A stretch of 64,000 nucleotides of DNA from Oleispira antarctica RB-8. Its GTDB lineage: Bacteria; Pseudomonadota; Gammaproteobacteria; Pseudomonadales; Oceanobacteraceae. Both the position numbers and the translations under genes were made by a program. How positions within the stretch are numbered: position 1 is the stretch's first letter; every line of letters starts with the position of its first letter. Of this stretch, positions 1 to 10,097 are shown piece by piece. The notes under the pieces were generated by a model that was not told the origin of the DNA, searched no databases, and worked only from the letters and a program-made list of their open reading frames with translations. The stretch is from the NCBI GenBank assembly GCA_000967895.1, contig FO203512.1, positions 3,781,531 through 3,845,530 of the forward strand, read 5' to 3'.

Positions 1-202
1 ACATTCGCATTGTATCAATAGAGTGATCACTTGGCTCCAAACATCAGCCTAATTATTGAACAAATTATGGGGAACTCATATCTTATTTATTTGTTATATT
101 TTATTTACCAACCCTATTCATGATGATCAAAACTTAATCAGGTTAACACCATGGCAAGCCCTACAGTACAACGAAATGAATTGTAAAAAGCTTTCTTGTT
201 TT

Positions 203-230
203 TTGATCGAGGCATTACTATGTGTATAGT
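203..230 (+). promoter_or_regulatory. Candidate promoter of the mrp operon
   Basis: TTGATC (203-208), a 16-base spacer and TATAGT (225-230) give a sigma70-like promoter about 75 bp before the first mrp start. The -10 lies in an inverted repeat (TTACTAT, GTGT, ATAGTAA, about 215-231) that could bind a regulator. Nothing else was recognised in bases 1-306. Confidence 0.4.
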
Positions 231-306
231 AAGCAACATCATGCATGACCTATAAATCAGTCTATCATTTGTTATATCGTCATTTTATTCGGAGACATCC
301 CCTCAT

Positions 307-3102
307 ATGAATTTGCTATGGGTTGTACTATTGCCGCTGCTCGGCACATTAGTCCCTTTGTTAACAGAACGTTTCGGTCGTAATGTCTGTGCTTTTTCTG
401 TTGCTATATTACCCGCCTGGTCTCTGATTCTGGTACTTATGTATGCAGTAGACATATTCGATGGGGAAGCGGTTCGGCAATCCATTGAGTGGATTCCATC
501 AATGGGGCTGGATCTTTCATTTAGGCTCGACGGGCTTTCGCTACTCTTTCTATTATTAATTCTTGGCATTGGCCTACTGGTTATTTTATACGCTAAGTAT
601 TACTTATCGTCGAAAGATTCTATGGGTACATTTTATGCTTACCTAATGCTCTTTATGAGCGCAATGGTCGGGATTGTCACCTCAAATAACTTAATTCAAT
701 TATGGATGTTCTGGGAACTCACCAGTATTAGTTCGTTTCTACTAATCAGTTTTTGGTCCCATAAATCAGATGCTCGCAAGGGTGCGAGAATGGCTCTGAC
801 AGTAACCGGGGCTGGAGGGCTTGCTCTGCTCGGCGGCTTATTAATGCTTGGCAATATCGTGGGCAGCTATGATCTCGATACCGTATTAGCCAGTGGCGAT
901 CTTATTCGGGCGCACGCTCATTACCCAATAGCATTAGTTTTGGTGCTACTAGGCGCATTCACAAAATCGGCTCAATTCCCGTTTCATTTTTGGCTACCTC
1001 ATGCCATGTCAGCACCGACTCCAGTAAGTGCTTACTTACACTCAGCCACAATGGTAAAGGCCGGCATTTTTCTTATGGCCCGTTTTTATCCTGCACTGGC
1101 AGGTACCGATTTATGGTTTTTGATTGTTAGTTTAACGGGTCTAATAACACTGTTATTAGGGGCTTATATCGCGCTCTTTAAGCACGATCTGAAGGGCCTA
1201 TTGGCGTATTCAACCATCAGTCACTTAGGTCTCATCACACTATTATTAGGTCTGAACTCAGATCTTGCCGCCGTCGCTGCGATATTCCACGTGATCAATC
1301 ACGCTATCTTTAAAGCCTCATTGTTTATGGCAGCAGGGATTATTGATCATGAGTCTGGCTCACGAGATATGCGCAAGCTCAACGGGCTCATGAAATACAT
1401 GCCCTATACCGCAACCCTAGCCATCGTCGCCGCGTTATCGATGGCAGGCGTCCCCTTATTGAATGGCTTTTTGTCGAAAGAGATGTTTTTTGCCGAGACA
1501 TTAAATCAAAGTATGTTGGGATCTTTATCTTGGTTGATCCCATTATTAGCAACCGTCGGCGCGGCTTTCTCTGTCGCCTATTCATTGCGTTTTATTCATG
1601 ATGTGTTTTTCAACGGCGAGCCGATAGACCTGCCTAAAACCCCAAAAGAGCCGCCACGCTACATGAAGGTTCCCGTCGAGATTCTGGTGGCCCTTTGCTT
1701 ACTGGTGGGTATTTTCCCCGCCATTATTGTTGGTGACTTGTTACGAATCGCTTCTGTGGCAGTGCTAGCGCACGACGTTCCGGCTTACAGTTTGTCTATT
1801 TGGCACGGGCTTAACATCCCACTGCTGATGAGCTTTTTTGCGATGGTGGGTGGTATAACGATTTACTACAACCGCCGTCACTTGTTTCAGTTTCAATCAC
1901 AATTTGATGAGCCAGATGCAAAACATGTCTTCGAGAAGGCAATTCAATCCCTGGTCAATGCTTCTGAGCGCATTATAACGACGCTGGAAAACGGTTCTTT
2001 ACAGCGTTATATCTTTATATTACTGCTATTAACACTGGTTATGGCTGCATTCCCTCTTGTTGACCTGACTCAAAATGCAGGTTCACGCCCTCAAATTCCT
2101 ATTGATGGTGTTGCGATTACGGGTGCCTTACTGATGATATTCAGTGCCATTGCCACTGTGATCTGGCATCGCAGACGATTCCTTGCGCTGATATTTTTAT
2201 CGGTAGTAGGTTTAGTCGTATCACTGGTATTTGCTCAATTTTCAGCGCCCGACTTAGCGCTAACACAACTGTCGGTTGAAATTGTCACCATAATTTTATT
2301 ACTTTTGGCGTTATTCTTCTTGCCACAAAGTACCCAAAAAGAATCAAGCAATAGGCGTTTAAGCTTGGATTTACTAGTATCTGGGCTTATCGGCTGCGTC
2401 ATCGGCACCATCTGTTTTGCTATGCTGACGACGCCTTTAGATACGATTTCAGACTTCTTCTTAGCCAACAGTAAAACCGGCGGCGGCGGCACCAATGTGG
2501 TGAATGTTATTTTGGTCGACTTCAGAGGGTTCGATACCCTTGGAGAAATCACCGTGCTCGGCATTGCGGCATTGGGTATCTTTAAGCTGATTGCTAATAT
2601 GCGAATTTATATGCCTTCGCGAGACGATAAAGGCCGCGCTTGGAGCAATGACCCGCATCCTTTCATGCTAGAAATAGTGTCTCAGAGCCTTCTCCCTTTA
2701 GCGTTATTGGTATCAGTGTATATTTTCTTACGCGGCCACAACGTACCCGGCGGTGGTTTTATCGCAGGCTTAATTACTTCAGTAGCGATTATTCAGCAAT
2801 ACATTGCACACGGTGTTCATTGGATAAAACCGCGCGTGAAAATCGATTACCAATGGCTCATTGCTGGCGGAATATTAATGGCTACCGCAACGGGCTTAGG
2901 CAGCTGGGTATTTGAAAAACCTTTCCTTAGCACTTGGTTTGACCACTTCCACCTACCTTGGATTGGAGAATTCGAACTCGCAAGTGCCATGATATTTGAT
3001 TTAGGCGTCTACCTCACGGTAGTAGGATCTGTAATGCTAATTCTGGCCAACTTGGGCAAGTTAACGACGAGCGAACGCGTTGATATTAAGGAGAATGATT
3101 AA
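307..3102 (+). CDS. mrpA: Mrp Na+/H+ antiporter subunit A fused to subunit B
   Basis: Large subunit of the multi-subunit Na+(K+)/H+ antiporter in the inner membrane, related to complex I subunit NuoL. The 931 residues are almost all hydrophobic helices. The antiporter core shows the conserved Glu near residue 137 (MFWELTS) and Lys near 220 (GAFTKSAQFPFHFWLP). The C-terminal part from about residue 780 is an MrpB domain with the GHNVPGGGFIAGL signature near 810, so A and B are fused, as in the group 2 operons of gammaproteobacteria. The stop overlaps the start of mrpC by one base. The operon supports sodium and alkaline pH homeostasis, as expected of a marine bacterium. Confidence 0.95.
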   Translation: MNLLWVVLLPLLGTLVPLLTERFGRNVCAFSVAILPAWSLILVLMYAVDIFDGEAVRQSIEWIPSMGLDLSFRLDGLSLLFLLLILGIGLLVILYAKYYLSSKDSMGTFYAYLMLFMSAMVGIVTSNNLIQLWMFWELTSISSFLLISFWSHKSDARKGARMALTVTGAGGLALLGGLLMLGNIVGSYDLDTVLASGDLIRAHAHYPIALVLVLLGAFTKSAQFPFHFWLPHAMSAPTPVSAYLHSATMVKAGIFLMARFYPALAGTDLWFLIVSLTGLITLLLGAYIALFKHDLKGLLAYSTISHLGLITLLLGLNSDLAAVAAIFHVINHAIFKASLFMAAGIIDHESGSRDMRKLNGLMKYMPYTATLAIVAALSMAGVPLLNGFLSKEMFFAETLNQSMLGSLSWLIPLLATVGAAFSVAYSLRFIHDVFFNGEPIDLPKTPKEPPRYMKVPVEILVALCLLVGIFPAIIVGDLLRIASVAVLAHDVPAYSLSIWHGLNIPLLMSFFAMVGGITIYYNRRHLFQFQSQFDEPDAKHVFEKAIQSLVNASERIITTLENGSLQRYIFILLLLTLVMAAFPLVDLTQNAGSRPQIPIDGVAITGALLMIFSAIATVIWHRRRFLALIFLSVVGLVVSLVFAQFSAPDLALTQLSVEIVTIILLLLALFFLPQSTQKESSNRRLSLDLLVSGLIGCVIGTICFAMLTTPLDTISDFFLANSKTGGGGTNVVNVILVDFRGFDTLGEITVLGIAALGIFKLIANMRIYMPSRDDKGRAWSNDPHPFMLEIVSQSLLPLALLVSVYIFLRGHNVPGGGFIAGLITSVAIIQQYIAHGVHWIKPRVKIDYQWLIAGGILMATATGLGSWVFEKPFLSTWFDHFHLPWIGEFELASAMIFDLGVYLTVVGSVMLILANLGKLTTSERVDIKEND

Positions 3103-3467
3103 TGGAAGCGATTTATGCGTTCTGTGTCGGTGTATTAACCACCTGTGGTTTCTTTCTAGTGCTAAGAGGACGGACATTCACCGTTGTTATCGGACTGACC
3201 CTGCTCTCTTATGCCGTAAACCTATTTCTTTTCGCCAGCGGTCGTCTACAACTCGATGGCGCGGCAGTCTTGGGGCAGTCTGCTGAATACAGCGATCCAC
3301 TGCCACAAGCATTAGTACTTACCGCAATTGTGATTGGTTTCGCCATGACCGCCTTTGTGGTGATATTAGCCATGCGCTCGCGTGCGGATCAGGGCAATGA
3401 CCATGTAGACGGTCAAATCCCCGAACGCTCTAAAAAACTCAGCGCTTCTAATAAGAGGAATGGTTAA
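3102..3467 (+). CDS. mrpC: Mrp antiporter subunit C
   Basis: 121-residue NuoK-like membrane subunit with three hydrophobic segments followed by a short charged tail. It overlaps mrpA and mrpD by one base at each end (TAATG), a sign of translational coupling. Its position between fused mrpAB and mrpD and its length fit MrpC/MnhC. Confidence 0.93.
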   Translation: MEAIYAFCVGVLTTCGFFLVLRGRTFTVVIGLTLLSYAVNLFLFASGRLQLDGAAVLGQSAEYSDPLPQALVLTAIVIGFAMTAFVVILAMRSRADQGNDHVDGQIPERSKKLSASNKRNG

Positions 3468-4975
3468 TGCAGCACCTGGCTATTTTTCCTATTTTATTAC
3501 CGATGCTCGCCGCCGTATTCATGTTACTGCCACCACTCAGTGGCACCATCAATCGTCAGCGTTTTTTTGCTGTTTCGGTTATGCTGCTTTTGGTTATCGC
3601 ATCCACTTTGCTATTGCTCACTGGTCATCAAGAAGGCACTCAAATATACGTTTTGGGTGGCTGGCAGCCGCCTTTCGGCATAACACTCGTCGCCGACAGA
3701 TTATCAACCATGATGGTATTGCTTACCTCAGTGCTTGGCTTGGGTGCGCAGCTGTATGCCTGCGCAGGTGACGATAACAAAGGCATGTATTTTCACCCAT
3801 TATTCATGTTTCAAATCATGGGGATTAATGGCGCGTTTCTAACAGGAGACATCTTCAACCTGTTTGTTTTCTTTGAAGTACTGCTCATTGCGTCTTATGC
3901 GCTACTGATTCATGGCGGCGGCAAACAAAAAACCAAAGTAAACGTGCATTATGTGATTCTGAACTTAGTCGGTTCAAGTATTTTCTTATTTGCTCTAGGT
4001 ATTTTATACGGCACCATCGGCTCACTTAATATTGCCGATATGGCCAGTAAAGTCGCTTTATTAGACAGTGATCACCAAGCCTTAGTAAAAACAGGCGGAT
4101 TATTATTGTTGGTGGTATTCGGACTAAAAGCAGCGTTACTGCCTTTGCATTTTTGGCTACCCAAAACCTACGCCGCCGCCAGTGCTCCCGTTGCTGCGCT
4201 ATTCGCCATTATGACAAAAGTCGGCGTATACAGTATTTTACGCATACACACGACGATCTTCGGCGCCGATGCTGGCGCCCTTGCCAACATTGCCGAACCT
4301 TGGTTATGGCCTTTAGCGTTCTTAACCTTGCTCATGGGAGCCATCGGTGTGCTCGCGAGCCCTAGCTTAAGACTAACCGCAGCTAATTTAGTCATCGTCT
4401 CGGTAGGAACTCTCATGCTGGCAATTGCCATGCAGCGTGAAGCGGCCACCTCAGCAGTGCTGTACTACATGATACATACAACATTAATCACAGGCGCATT
4501 GTTCTTAATCGCCGACCTCATTGGCAAGCAACGCGGTAAAGCCGAAGATCGCTATGTGATTGCGCGTAATATGCATCATGAAAAAACCATTGGTATTGCG
4601 TTCTTCATTGCCGCACTCACCGTCGTAGGTATGCCTCCGTTATCGGGCTTTGTCGGAAAAATTCTCATATTACAAGCGGCTGAAGGTATGACTGAAATAG
4701 CTTGGGTATGGCCCGTTGTTCTATTAGCCGGACTGGCGTCTTTGGTTGCTTTGTCTCGTGCGGGCACCACTATATTCTGGCGATCAACAGGAGAGGTTAA
4801 CGATGATGTATCCATCTCTCCTTTGAAATTTATAGCCGTGGCTTTATTACTGAGCGCATCACCGCTATTGGTCATATTTGGAGGAGCGGTTACCGACTTT
4901 ACCGACCTTGCTGCAGCACAATTACATAGCTCGACGGCGCTCATTGAGACGGCACTTCCAGGAGGGCAACAATAA
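3467..4975 (+). CDS. mrpD: Mrp antiporter subunit D
   Basis: 502-residue NuoN/NuoM-like proton channel subunit. The conserved Glu in FVFFEVLL (about residue 137) and Lys in VFGLKAALLPLHFWLPK (about 221) are present. It forms the antiporter core with MrpA. It overlaps mrpC and mrpE by one base at each junction. Confidence 0.95.
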   Translation: MQHLAIFPILLPMLAAVFMLLPPLSGTINRQRFFAVSVMLLLVIASTLLLLTGHQEGTQIYVLGGWQPPFGITLVADRLSTMMVLLTSVLGLGAQLYACAGDDNKGMYFHPLFMFQIMGINGAFLTGDIFNLFVFFEVLLIASYALLIHGGGKQKTKVNVHYVILNLVGSSIFLFALGILYGTIGSLNIADMASKVALLDSDHQALVKTGGLLLLVVFGLKAALLPLHFWLPKTYAAASAPVAALFAIMTKVGVYSILRIHTTIFGADAGALANIAEPWLWPLAFLTLLMGAIGVLASPSLRLTAANLVIVSVGTLMLAIAMQREAATSAVLYYMIHTTLITGALFLIADLIGKQRGKAEDRYVIARNMHHEKTIGIAFFIAALTVVGMPPLSGFVGKILILQAAEGMTEIAWVWPVVLLAGLASLVALSRAGTTIFWRSTGEVNDDVSISPLKFIAVALLLSASPLLVIFGGAVTDFTDLAAAQLHSSTALIETALPGGQQ

Positions 4976-5478
4976 TGAAAACTAACCCACGTTTCCGCTT
5001 ATTCCCCATGCCTCTGCACTCTCTTTTACTGCTGCTTGTGTGGTTATTACTGAATAATACCATTGCACCTGGGCACCTAGTTCTGGGTACATTTTTGGCG
5101 ATCATTATTCCTTTAATAACATCAGGAATGCAATATCCACAACCCAGTTTTCATAAACCATTCACCATACTGCGCTATCTTTTAATGGTGCTCGGTGACA
5201 TTGTGGTGGCGAATTTTGAAGTCGCTTTATTAGTGATTGGTCCTGCTAAAAGACTGAACCCCGCCTTTATTGCAATCCCTTTAGATATCGAGCATGAGCT
5301 GCCAATTACCATATTGGCCAGCACCGTCTCTTTAACGCCAGGCACCGTGAGCACCGAAATTTCCGAAGACAAAAAGTGGCTCCATGTGCATGTGCTTAAC
5401 CTAACGGATAAAGAAGAACTTATCGCCTTGATCAAACACCGTTATGAGCGCCCGCTTATGGAGATTTTCCAATGCTAA
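4975..5478 (+). CDS. mrpE: Mrp antiporter subunit E
   Basis: 167-residue MrpE/MnhE protein: two or three N-terminal hydrophobic segments, then a soluble domain containing the family's STVSLTPGT motif. Starts on the last base of mrpD and overlaps mrpF by seven bases. Confidence 0.94.
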   Translation: MKTNPRFRLFPMPLHSLLLLLVWLLLNNTIAPGHLVLGTFLAIIIPLITSGMQYPQPSFHKPFTILRYLLMVLGDIVVANFEVALLVIGPAKRLNPAFIAIPLDIEHELPITILASTVSLTPGTVSTEISEDKKWLHVHVLNLTDKEELIALIKHRYERPLMEIFQC

Positions 5479-5741
5479 ATAACGCAATAGCGATTGCTGC
5501 CACACTGGTTTGTATATCAATGATTCTGAATTTATGGCGTGTGTTTAAAGGCCCTAGCAGACCCGATCGTATTCTGGCGCTAGACACCATGTACATTAAC
5601 AGTATTGCACTGATCATATTGTTTGGTATTTCTTCCGGCACAACCTTGTATTTTGAAGCCGCATTATTAATTGCCATGTTGGGATTTGTGAGCACAGCAG
5701 CCATGTGCAAATACATTTTACGCGGCGATCTGATCGAATAA
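5472..5741 (+). CDS. mrpF: Mrp antiporter subunit F
   Basis: 89-residue, three-helix MrpF/MnhF subunit with the typical RVFKGPSRPDRILALD loop after the first helix. Its ATG lies inside the mrpE end. A gap of about 60 bp separates it from mrpG, the only real gap in the operon. Confidence 0.93.
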   Translation: MLNNAIAIAATLVCISMILNLWRVFKGPSRPDRILALDTMYINSIALIILFGISSGTTLYFEAALLIAMLGFVSTAAMCKYILRGDLIE

Positions 5742-5804
5742 AAAGCGCAAAAATTTATAGCGATAATTAACAACGATACATAGAAAAAGAGTTGGGAACC
5801 TAGT

Positions 5805-6161
5805 ATGGAATTTTGGATAGAGTTAGTGGTATCAGTACTTTTAGTAATAGGAGCCGTATTTGTTTTTATCGGATCTCTAGGCCTTGTGAAGCTACCCGAC
5901 TTCTATACCCGCCTACATGGCCCGACAAAAGCCACAACATTGGGTATGGGCTGCCTGCTAATTGCGTCGATGATACTCGTCACCTATCAGCAAGGTTATT
6001 TAAGTTTGCATGAACTACTTATTACATTATTTTTGCTGATTACTGCACCGGTCACCGCACACATGTTGGCAAAAACAGCCATGCACCATAAGCTAAAGAT
6101 ACTCGAAAGAACGTCAGATAAAGAACTATCAAAACGCGCTCGCGAAAGAATGAACCCGTAA
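5805..6161 (+). CDS. mrpG: Mrp antiporter subunit G
   Basis: 118-residue MrpG/MnhG subunit with three hydrophobic helices and the conserved LPDFYTRLHGPTKATTLG loop at about residues 30-48. Last gene of the operon. No clear terminator follows; the next gene is convergent. Confidence 0.93.
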   Translation: MEFWIELVVSVLLVIGAVFVFIGSLGLVKLPDFYTRLHGPTKATTLGMGCLLIASMILVTYQQGYLSLHELLITLFLLITAPVTAHMLAKTAMHHKLKILERTSDKELSKRARERMNP

Positions 6162-6205
6162 TAATATCAAGAATACTAATAAGGAAGGCGAGTACGTTTT
6201 CGTCA

Positions 6206-6541
6206 CTATTTCACGACTGAAAAGTACTCTTTAATCCAGCCGTACACCGTATCACTCGTCACATCAGAAGAAGCTACTTCCTGATAATCATCACCAGGAT
6301 CTTGATCGATAAAGATAAATTGATACCGCATGATACCGGGATGCAAATCGTGCAAAACAACCAATATACGTTTATTTGTGACCAAACAATCGATGGTCAA
6401 CACATCAGCAGGAATGCCCATTTTACGCATTCCCTGCATAACACCAATCACGGGATTAATATCTGCAAAATCTAGCTGGATTTTTTCATGGGCTTGGCTG
6501 GCAATATCAGACAATGATAACAAGGCAGGGTTTGCATTCAT
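6206..6541 (-). CDS. Conserved hypothetical protein, 111 aa
   Basis: Soluble 111-residue protein without signal peptide or membrane segment. I do not recognise a domain. It is acidic at the C-terminus (DQDPGDDYQEVASSD). It converges on mrpG with a 44-base gap and is upstream of no co-oriented neighbour, so it is probably monocistronic. Confidence 0.65.
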   Translation of the reverse strand: MNANPALLSLSDIASQAHEKIQLDFADINPVIGVMQGMRKMGIPADVLTIDCLVTNKRILVVLHDLHPGIMRYQFIFIDQDPGDDYQEVASSDVTSDTVYGWIKEYFSVVK

Positions 6542-6638
6542 AAGAATTCTTTTTTACTCATTTCGTTTCTTTTGCCCACTAAAATCATTGGCAAATTTTT
6601 CAGATCGATCGCATATTATAATCGATACTGTACATTTA

Positions 6639-6836
6639 TTAATAAGCGTCATCTTCGCTATAAACACTTACGGTAATCTCACCGTCAATACTCTCAGAAA
6701 CTAAGAAATTAATGGGTTTACAGCAGACTTGGCAATCTTCAATATATTCCTCATCCAAGTCCGTTGAATCAATTAAAACTTCAATCGTCTCACCACAGTA
6801 AGGACACGATATAGATTTCTCAGTTAATTCTTTCAA
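6639..6836 (-). CDS. CPXCG-motif cysteine-rich protein
   Basis: 65-residue acidic protein with two Cys pairs: SCPYCGE near residues 10-16 and CQVCCKPI near 35-42. It fits the small Cys_rich_CPXG family of proteobacteria, probably a zinc ribbon of unknown role. The length is usual for the family. Confidence 0.85.
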   Translation of the reverse strand: MKELTEKSISCPYCGETIEVLIDSTDLDEEYIEDCQVCCKPINFLVSESIDGEITVSVYSEDDAY

Positions 6837-6972
6837 TTCTACGACACTCCCAATTTTGAAGATATAGCTTATAATAAATGCTTAATAATTAAGCACTGCG
6901 TGCTTTGATTATGCAATGATGATTTATGTAAGTTTAGAAGTTTTAGTTAAGAACGACAGAGTAGAATTGAAA

Positions 6973-6993
6973 ACGGCAGCCCTAAGCTGCCGT
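6973..6993 (-). terminator. Intrinsic terminator after the nucleotidase gene
   Basis: Read on the minus strand, an 8-bp perfect stem (ACGGCAGC/GCTGCCGT) with a 5-base loop is followed by TTTTC. It lies 70 bp past the stop of the gene ending at 7064. The surrounding 6837-7063 has nothing else recognisable. Confidence 0.7.
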
Positions 6994-7063
6994 ATCTGAA
7001 CATGGTTATCACGCTCAAAAGAGTTAACTGCACTCTAAGTTAAAAATAACTAATATCTGTAAG

Positions 7064-9115
7064 CTACAAAGAATACCCTAGGTTTAAACGATAAATACCA
7101 TAACCATCAGCATTCATCTGCGAGTATGTCAGTGCAGGATTCTGCCCAGCAAAAATTTGTGCCGCGTCTTTACTCGATCCATTAAACAATACTGCGGTAT
7201 TCGCTAACGGTGTAAAAGACCAGTTATTATCTGCAGAAGGATCAAAACCTGTTTCTGGATTTTCCTCAGTACTAAAAATCAAATAATCGGCAACGGTCTG
7301 ACGATTTTCATTCGGCGCATCGATCACAATTTTTTCACTGATAATACCAGGAAAATTACCACCACCTGAAGCGCGATAATTATTGGAGATTACTAAAAAA
7401 TCTTGAGTTAAATTAATAGCTTCACCTTGATAGGTAATATTTTTAATGCGGCTATTATTAACATCCACCAAGTTACCTGACTTGTCGTAACGCGCTGCTT
7501 TGCTAACATCAATTTCATATTCAATGCCATCAATCACATCAAAGTTGTAGCTTGGAAAATCGCTATTAATTAACTCAGCATCTTGGCTGCCTGCTGCAAT
7601 GGTATTAAATTGCCCAGCCGACATTTCTAACCACTGTATAATTTCTTCTCCGTTAAGCTTAAGGACTTTTAACGTATTGGGATAAATATACAAATCGGCA
7701 ACATTACCATAAGACACATCACCTGCGCTTAGATCCGTAAAATCATCAGAACCACCACGACCTGCTCTAAAAGGTGCTCCGACCGAAAGAATAGGTATAT
7801 TTTCTAATTCTGTTCCTTTCACAATGGTTTTCACATACCAAGTTTGCGCATCGGTCACGACCTGAATAGACGGATCATCTTGTACCAGTGCAAAGAAGCT
7901 ATTAATCGGCTGAGAGATTTTTGCGAAAGGCTCACTCACCCAAGTATTAACTAACTCATGATCGTGTTGAACCGCTTCTACAATACCTGTATGTGACTCA
8001 ACCAAAGAAGTTACTGAACGATCAGGATTAGACTGAGAAATAGGTTTAAGAATTGATTCACTATCAACAACCGACCAAATATCATCCGCACTTTTCTCTA
8101 AAGTTAAGTCAATATAACCCAAGTACTTACCCCAATACCCTGGCATTACCGCAGCCACGCCATTGATCGTACCTTTCACATTATCTACACCCGCTAAGCC
8201 ATCGTAGTTGCTATGGCCAGGAAAATTTTGATGCGCATGACCAAACATAATTGCGTCGATACCGTCGACTTGCGATAAATAAAAGCTCGCATTTTCATCA
8301 CCGCCTAAACGCTCACTGGTCACTAAACCAGAATGAGGAATGGCAATAATAATATCCGCGCCATCCGCTTTCATTTGTGGAACATAGCGATTGGCCATAT
8401 CAACAATGTCTTTCGCTTTCACACGAGTTTCTAAATTGCTTTTATCCCACTGCATCACCTGCGGTGGCACAAAACCAATGTAGCCAATGGTTAGCTGATG
8501 AACATTGCCATCAACATCTAATACATTTTTGTGTTTAATCAAGTACGGTGAAAAATAAGGAATGTCGTTGCTATCGTCAGTATCATGATCATCAAAGAAA
8601 ACGTTTGCAGACGTATAAGGGAAATTGGCATCATCGATAGCTTGCTTCAAAAAAGGTAAGCCAAAATTGAACTCATGATTGCCAATATTCGCGGCATCAT
8701 AATCGAGAAGGTTCATCGCTTTATAAATCGGATGAACTTCGTTTTCTTCCAATCCTTTCACCTTAGCGACATAGTCACCTAGCGGGCTGCCTTGGAGTAA
8801 ATCACCATTATCAACCAGCACACTGTTTTTCACTTCGGCGCGCGCGGCCTTAATTAAACTCGCCGTTTTTACCAAACCGACAGTATCATCTGATGAACCA
8901 CTATAATAATTATAATTCATGATATTGGCGTGTAGATCGGTAGTTTCCATTACACGCAAAACAACCTGACTGGTTTTTATTACTGGGCCTTGATCAACAG
9001 CCTTTTTTTTATTATCAGAGCTGTTATCGCCACCACAAGCACTAAGGCCCATAATAATTGAAGAACACATTGCAATTTTTTGTAGAGAGCGGTTAAGTGA
9101 GTTACTAGAAATCAT
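7064..9115 (-). CDS. CpdB-like 2',3'-cyclic nucleotide phosphodiesterase / 3'-nucleotidase lipoprotein
   Basis: 683-residue exported metallophosphoesterase that would release phosphate from cyclic nucleotides and nucleotides outside the inner membrane. The N-terminus is a lipoprotein signal with lipobox LSAC, then a Ser/Asp-rich linker. The metallophosphatase domain shows TTDLHANI (metal ligands), NGDLLQGSPLGD, GNHEFNFG and FGHAH; a C-terminal 5'-nucleotidase domain follows (YRASGGGNFPG near 590-600). RBS AGGAAA precedes the ATG. The LysR gene lies 50 bp upstream in the same direction. The known CpdB is periplasmic; the lipid anchor is read from sequence. Confidence 0.88.
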   Translation of the reverse strand: MISSNSLNRSLQKIAMCSSIIMGLSACGGDNSSDNKKKAVDQGPVIKTSQVVLRVMETTDLHANIMNYNYYSGSSDDTVGLVKTASLIKAARAEVKNSVLVDNGDLLQGSPLGDYVAKVKGLEENEVHPIYKAMNLLDYDAANIGNHEFNFGLPFLKQAIDDANFPYTSANVFFDDHDTDDSNDIPYFSPYLIKHKNVLDVDGNVHQLTIGYIGFVPPQVMQWDKSNLETRVKAKDIVDMANRYVPQMKADGADIIIAIPHSGLVTSERLGGDENASFYLSQVDGIDAIMFGHAHQNFPGHSNYDGLAGVDNVKGTINGVAAVMPGYWGKYLGYIDLTLEKSADDIWSVVDSESILKPISQSNPDRSVTSLVESHTGIVEAVQHDHELVNTWVSEPFAKISQPINSFFALVQDDPSIQVVTDAQTWYVKTIVKGTELENIPILSVGAPFRAGRGGSDDFTDLSAGDVSYGNVADLYIYPNTLKVLKLNGEEIIQWLEMSAGQFNTIAAGSQDAELINSDFPSYNFDVIDGIEYEIDVSKAARYDKSGNLVDVNNSRIKNITYQGEAINLTQDFLVISNNYRASGGGNFPGIISEKIVIDAPNENRQTVADYLIFSTEENPETGFDPSADNNWSFTPLANTAVLFNGSSKDAAQIFAGQNPALTYSQMNADGYGIYRLNLGYSL

Positions 9116-9165
9116 CTTTAGGTTTCCTGTCCGTTTGGTTATCTAAACAGGATGCTAGTCAGGAA

Positions 9166-9993
9166 CTATGACAAACAGGTTAAATCTTCGATAACATCCA
9201 TTAGCACACTAGGTAACTTACGGTATGCCAGCACAATGGAGCGTGTGATGGGTGTGTCGAGTGTAATAGCGATGTACTTTAAATCATCATCTTTTTTCAT
9301 ATACGATTCAGGTATGACAGCTACGCCCAAACCGAGTTTCACCAAACCTTGAATTTGTAAATCGTGAATGGCTTTTCCTTTGTAAGTTATCGATATTTTA
9401 TTTTCATTCAGCAGTCGCTCGAATGCCTTACGATTAGTGCAGTAAGGCCGCTCGATAAACGCAAGCCCCCTAAATGACTCCAACGTAATTGAACTCTCAT
9501 TTGCTAATAGGTGATCATTACGCACCACAAGTTTATAGCTTTCTTGATGGAGTATTTTAAACTGAAACTGCGACGATAAAAGCTGTTCATCTATGATAGC
9601 CAGCTGCGCTTGCTCAGCAGTATCCACGATAGACAATTCAATATTTGGCGAAGTATTTTTTATTGCTGAAATAATATCGTAATACTGTTCAATATTAATA
9701 TCTGGCTGTATATAAAGATGAAGCTCTATTTTGCTATTGGGCGTAAACGCAACTTCTAATTGCTGATTCTGCAACAACAGATCAGTGGCAAGTTTATAGA
9801 GTTTATGTCCTTCTTCTGTTGCCTTAATACCCTGCTTACTTCTCTCAAATAATAAAACACCCAAGCTACTTTCTAATGACTTGATTGCATGGGTAATTGA
9901 CGGCTGTGAAATAAAACATCTTGATGCCGCCGCCGTGATAGAACCCTCTTCATAGGCTGCAACGAAGTAATGGAGTGGCTTAACTTCTATCAT
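9166..9993 (-). CDS. LysR-family transcriptional regulator
   Basis: 275 residues: an N-terminal winged helix-turn-helix (LHYFVAAYEEGSITAAASR, then SQPSITHAIKSLESSLG, residues 7-45) and a divergent substrate-binding domain. It is somewhat short for LysR (usually about 300). It lies directly upstream of the nucleotidase, so the two may be co-transcribed. The inducer cannot be guessed. Confidence 0.9.
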   Translation of the reverse strand: MIEVKPLHYFVAAYEEGSITAAASRCFISQPSITHAIKSLESSLGVLLFERSKQGIKATEEGHKLYKLATDLLLQNQQLEVAFTPNSKIELHLYIQPDINIEQYYDIISAIKNTSPNIELSIVDTAEQAQLAIIDEQLLSSQFQFKILHQESYKLVVRNDHLLANESSITLESFRGLAFIERPYCTNRKAFERLLNENKISITYKGKAIHDLQIQGLVKLGLGVAVIPESYMKKDDDLKYIAITLDTPITRSIVLAYRKLPSVLMDVIEDLTCLS

Positions 9994-10097
9994 ATAACTA
10001 GCCTATAGATTGAAAATAAAAAGCATATTATACCTATAGATAAATATTGGCTAGTCTACTGATACTCAAAACACAGCTAACCATTAGGCATCTAATC

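Noticed and set aside
10047-10097. TTG start for the SnoaL-like gene
   Set aside because: No RBS, and the extension is not protein-like; ATG 10098 is preferred.
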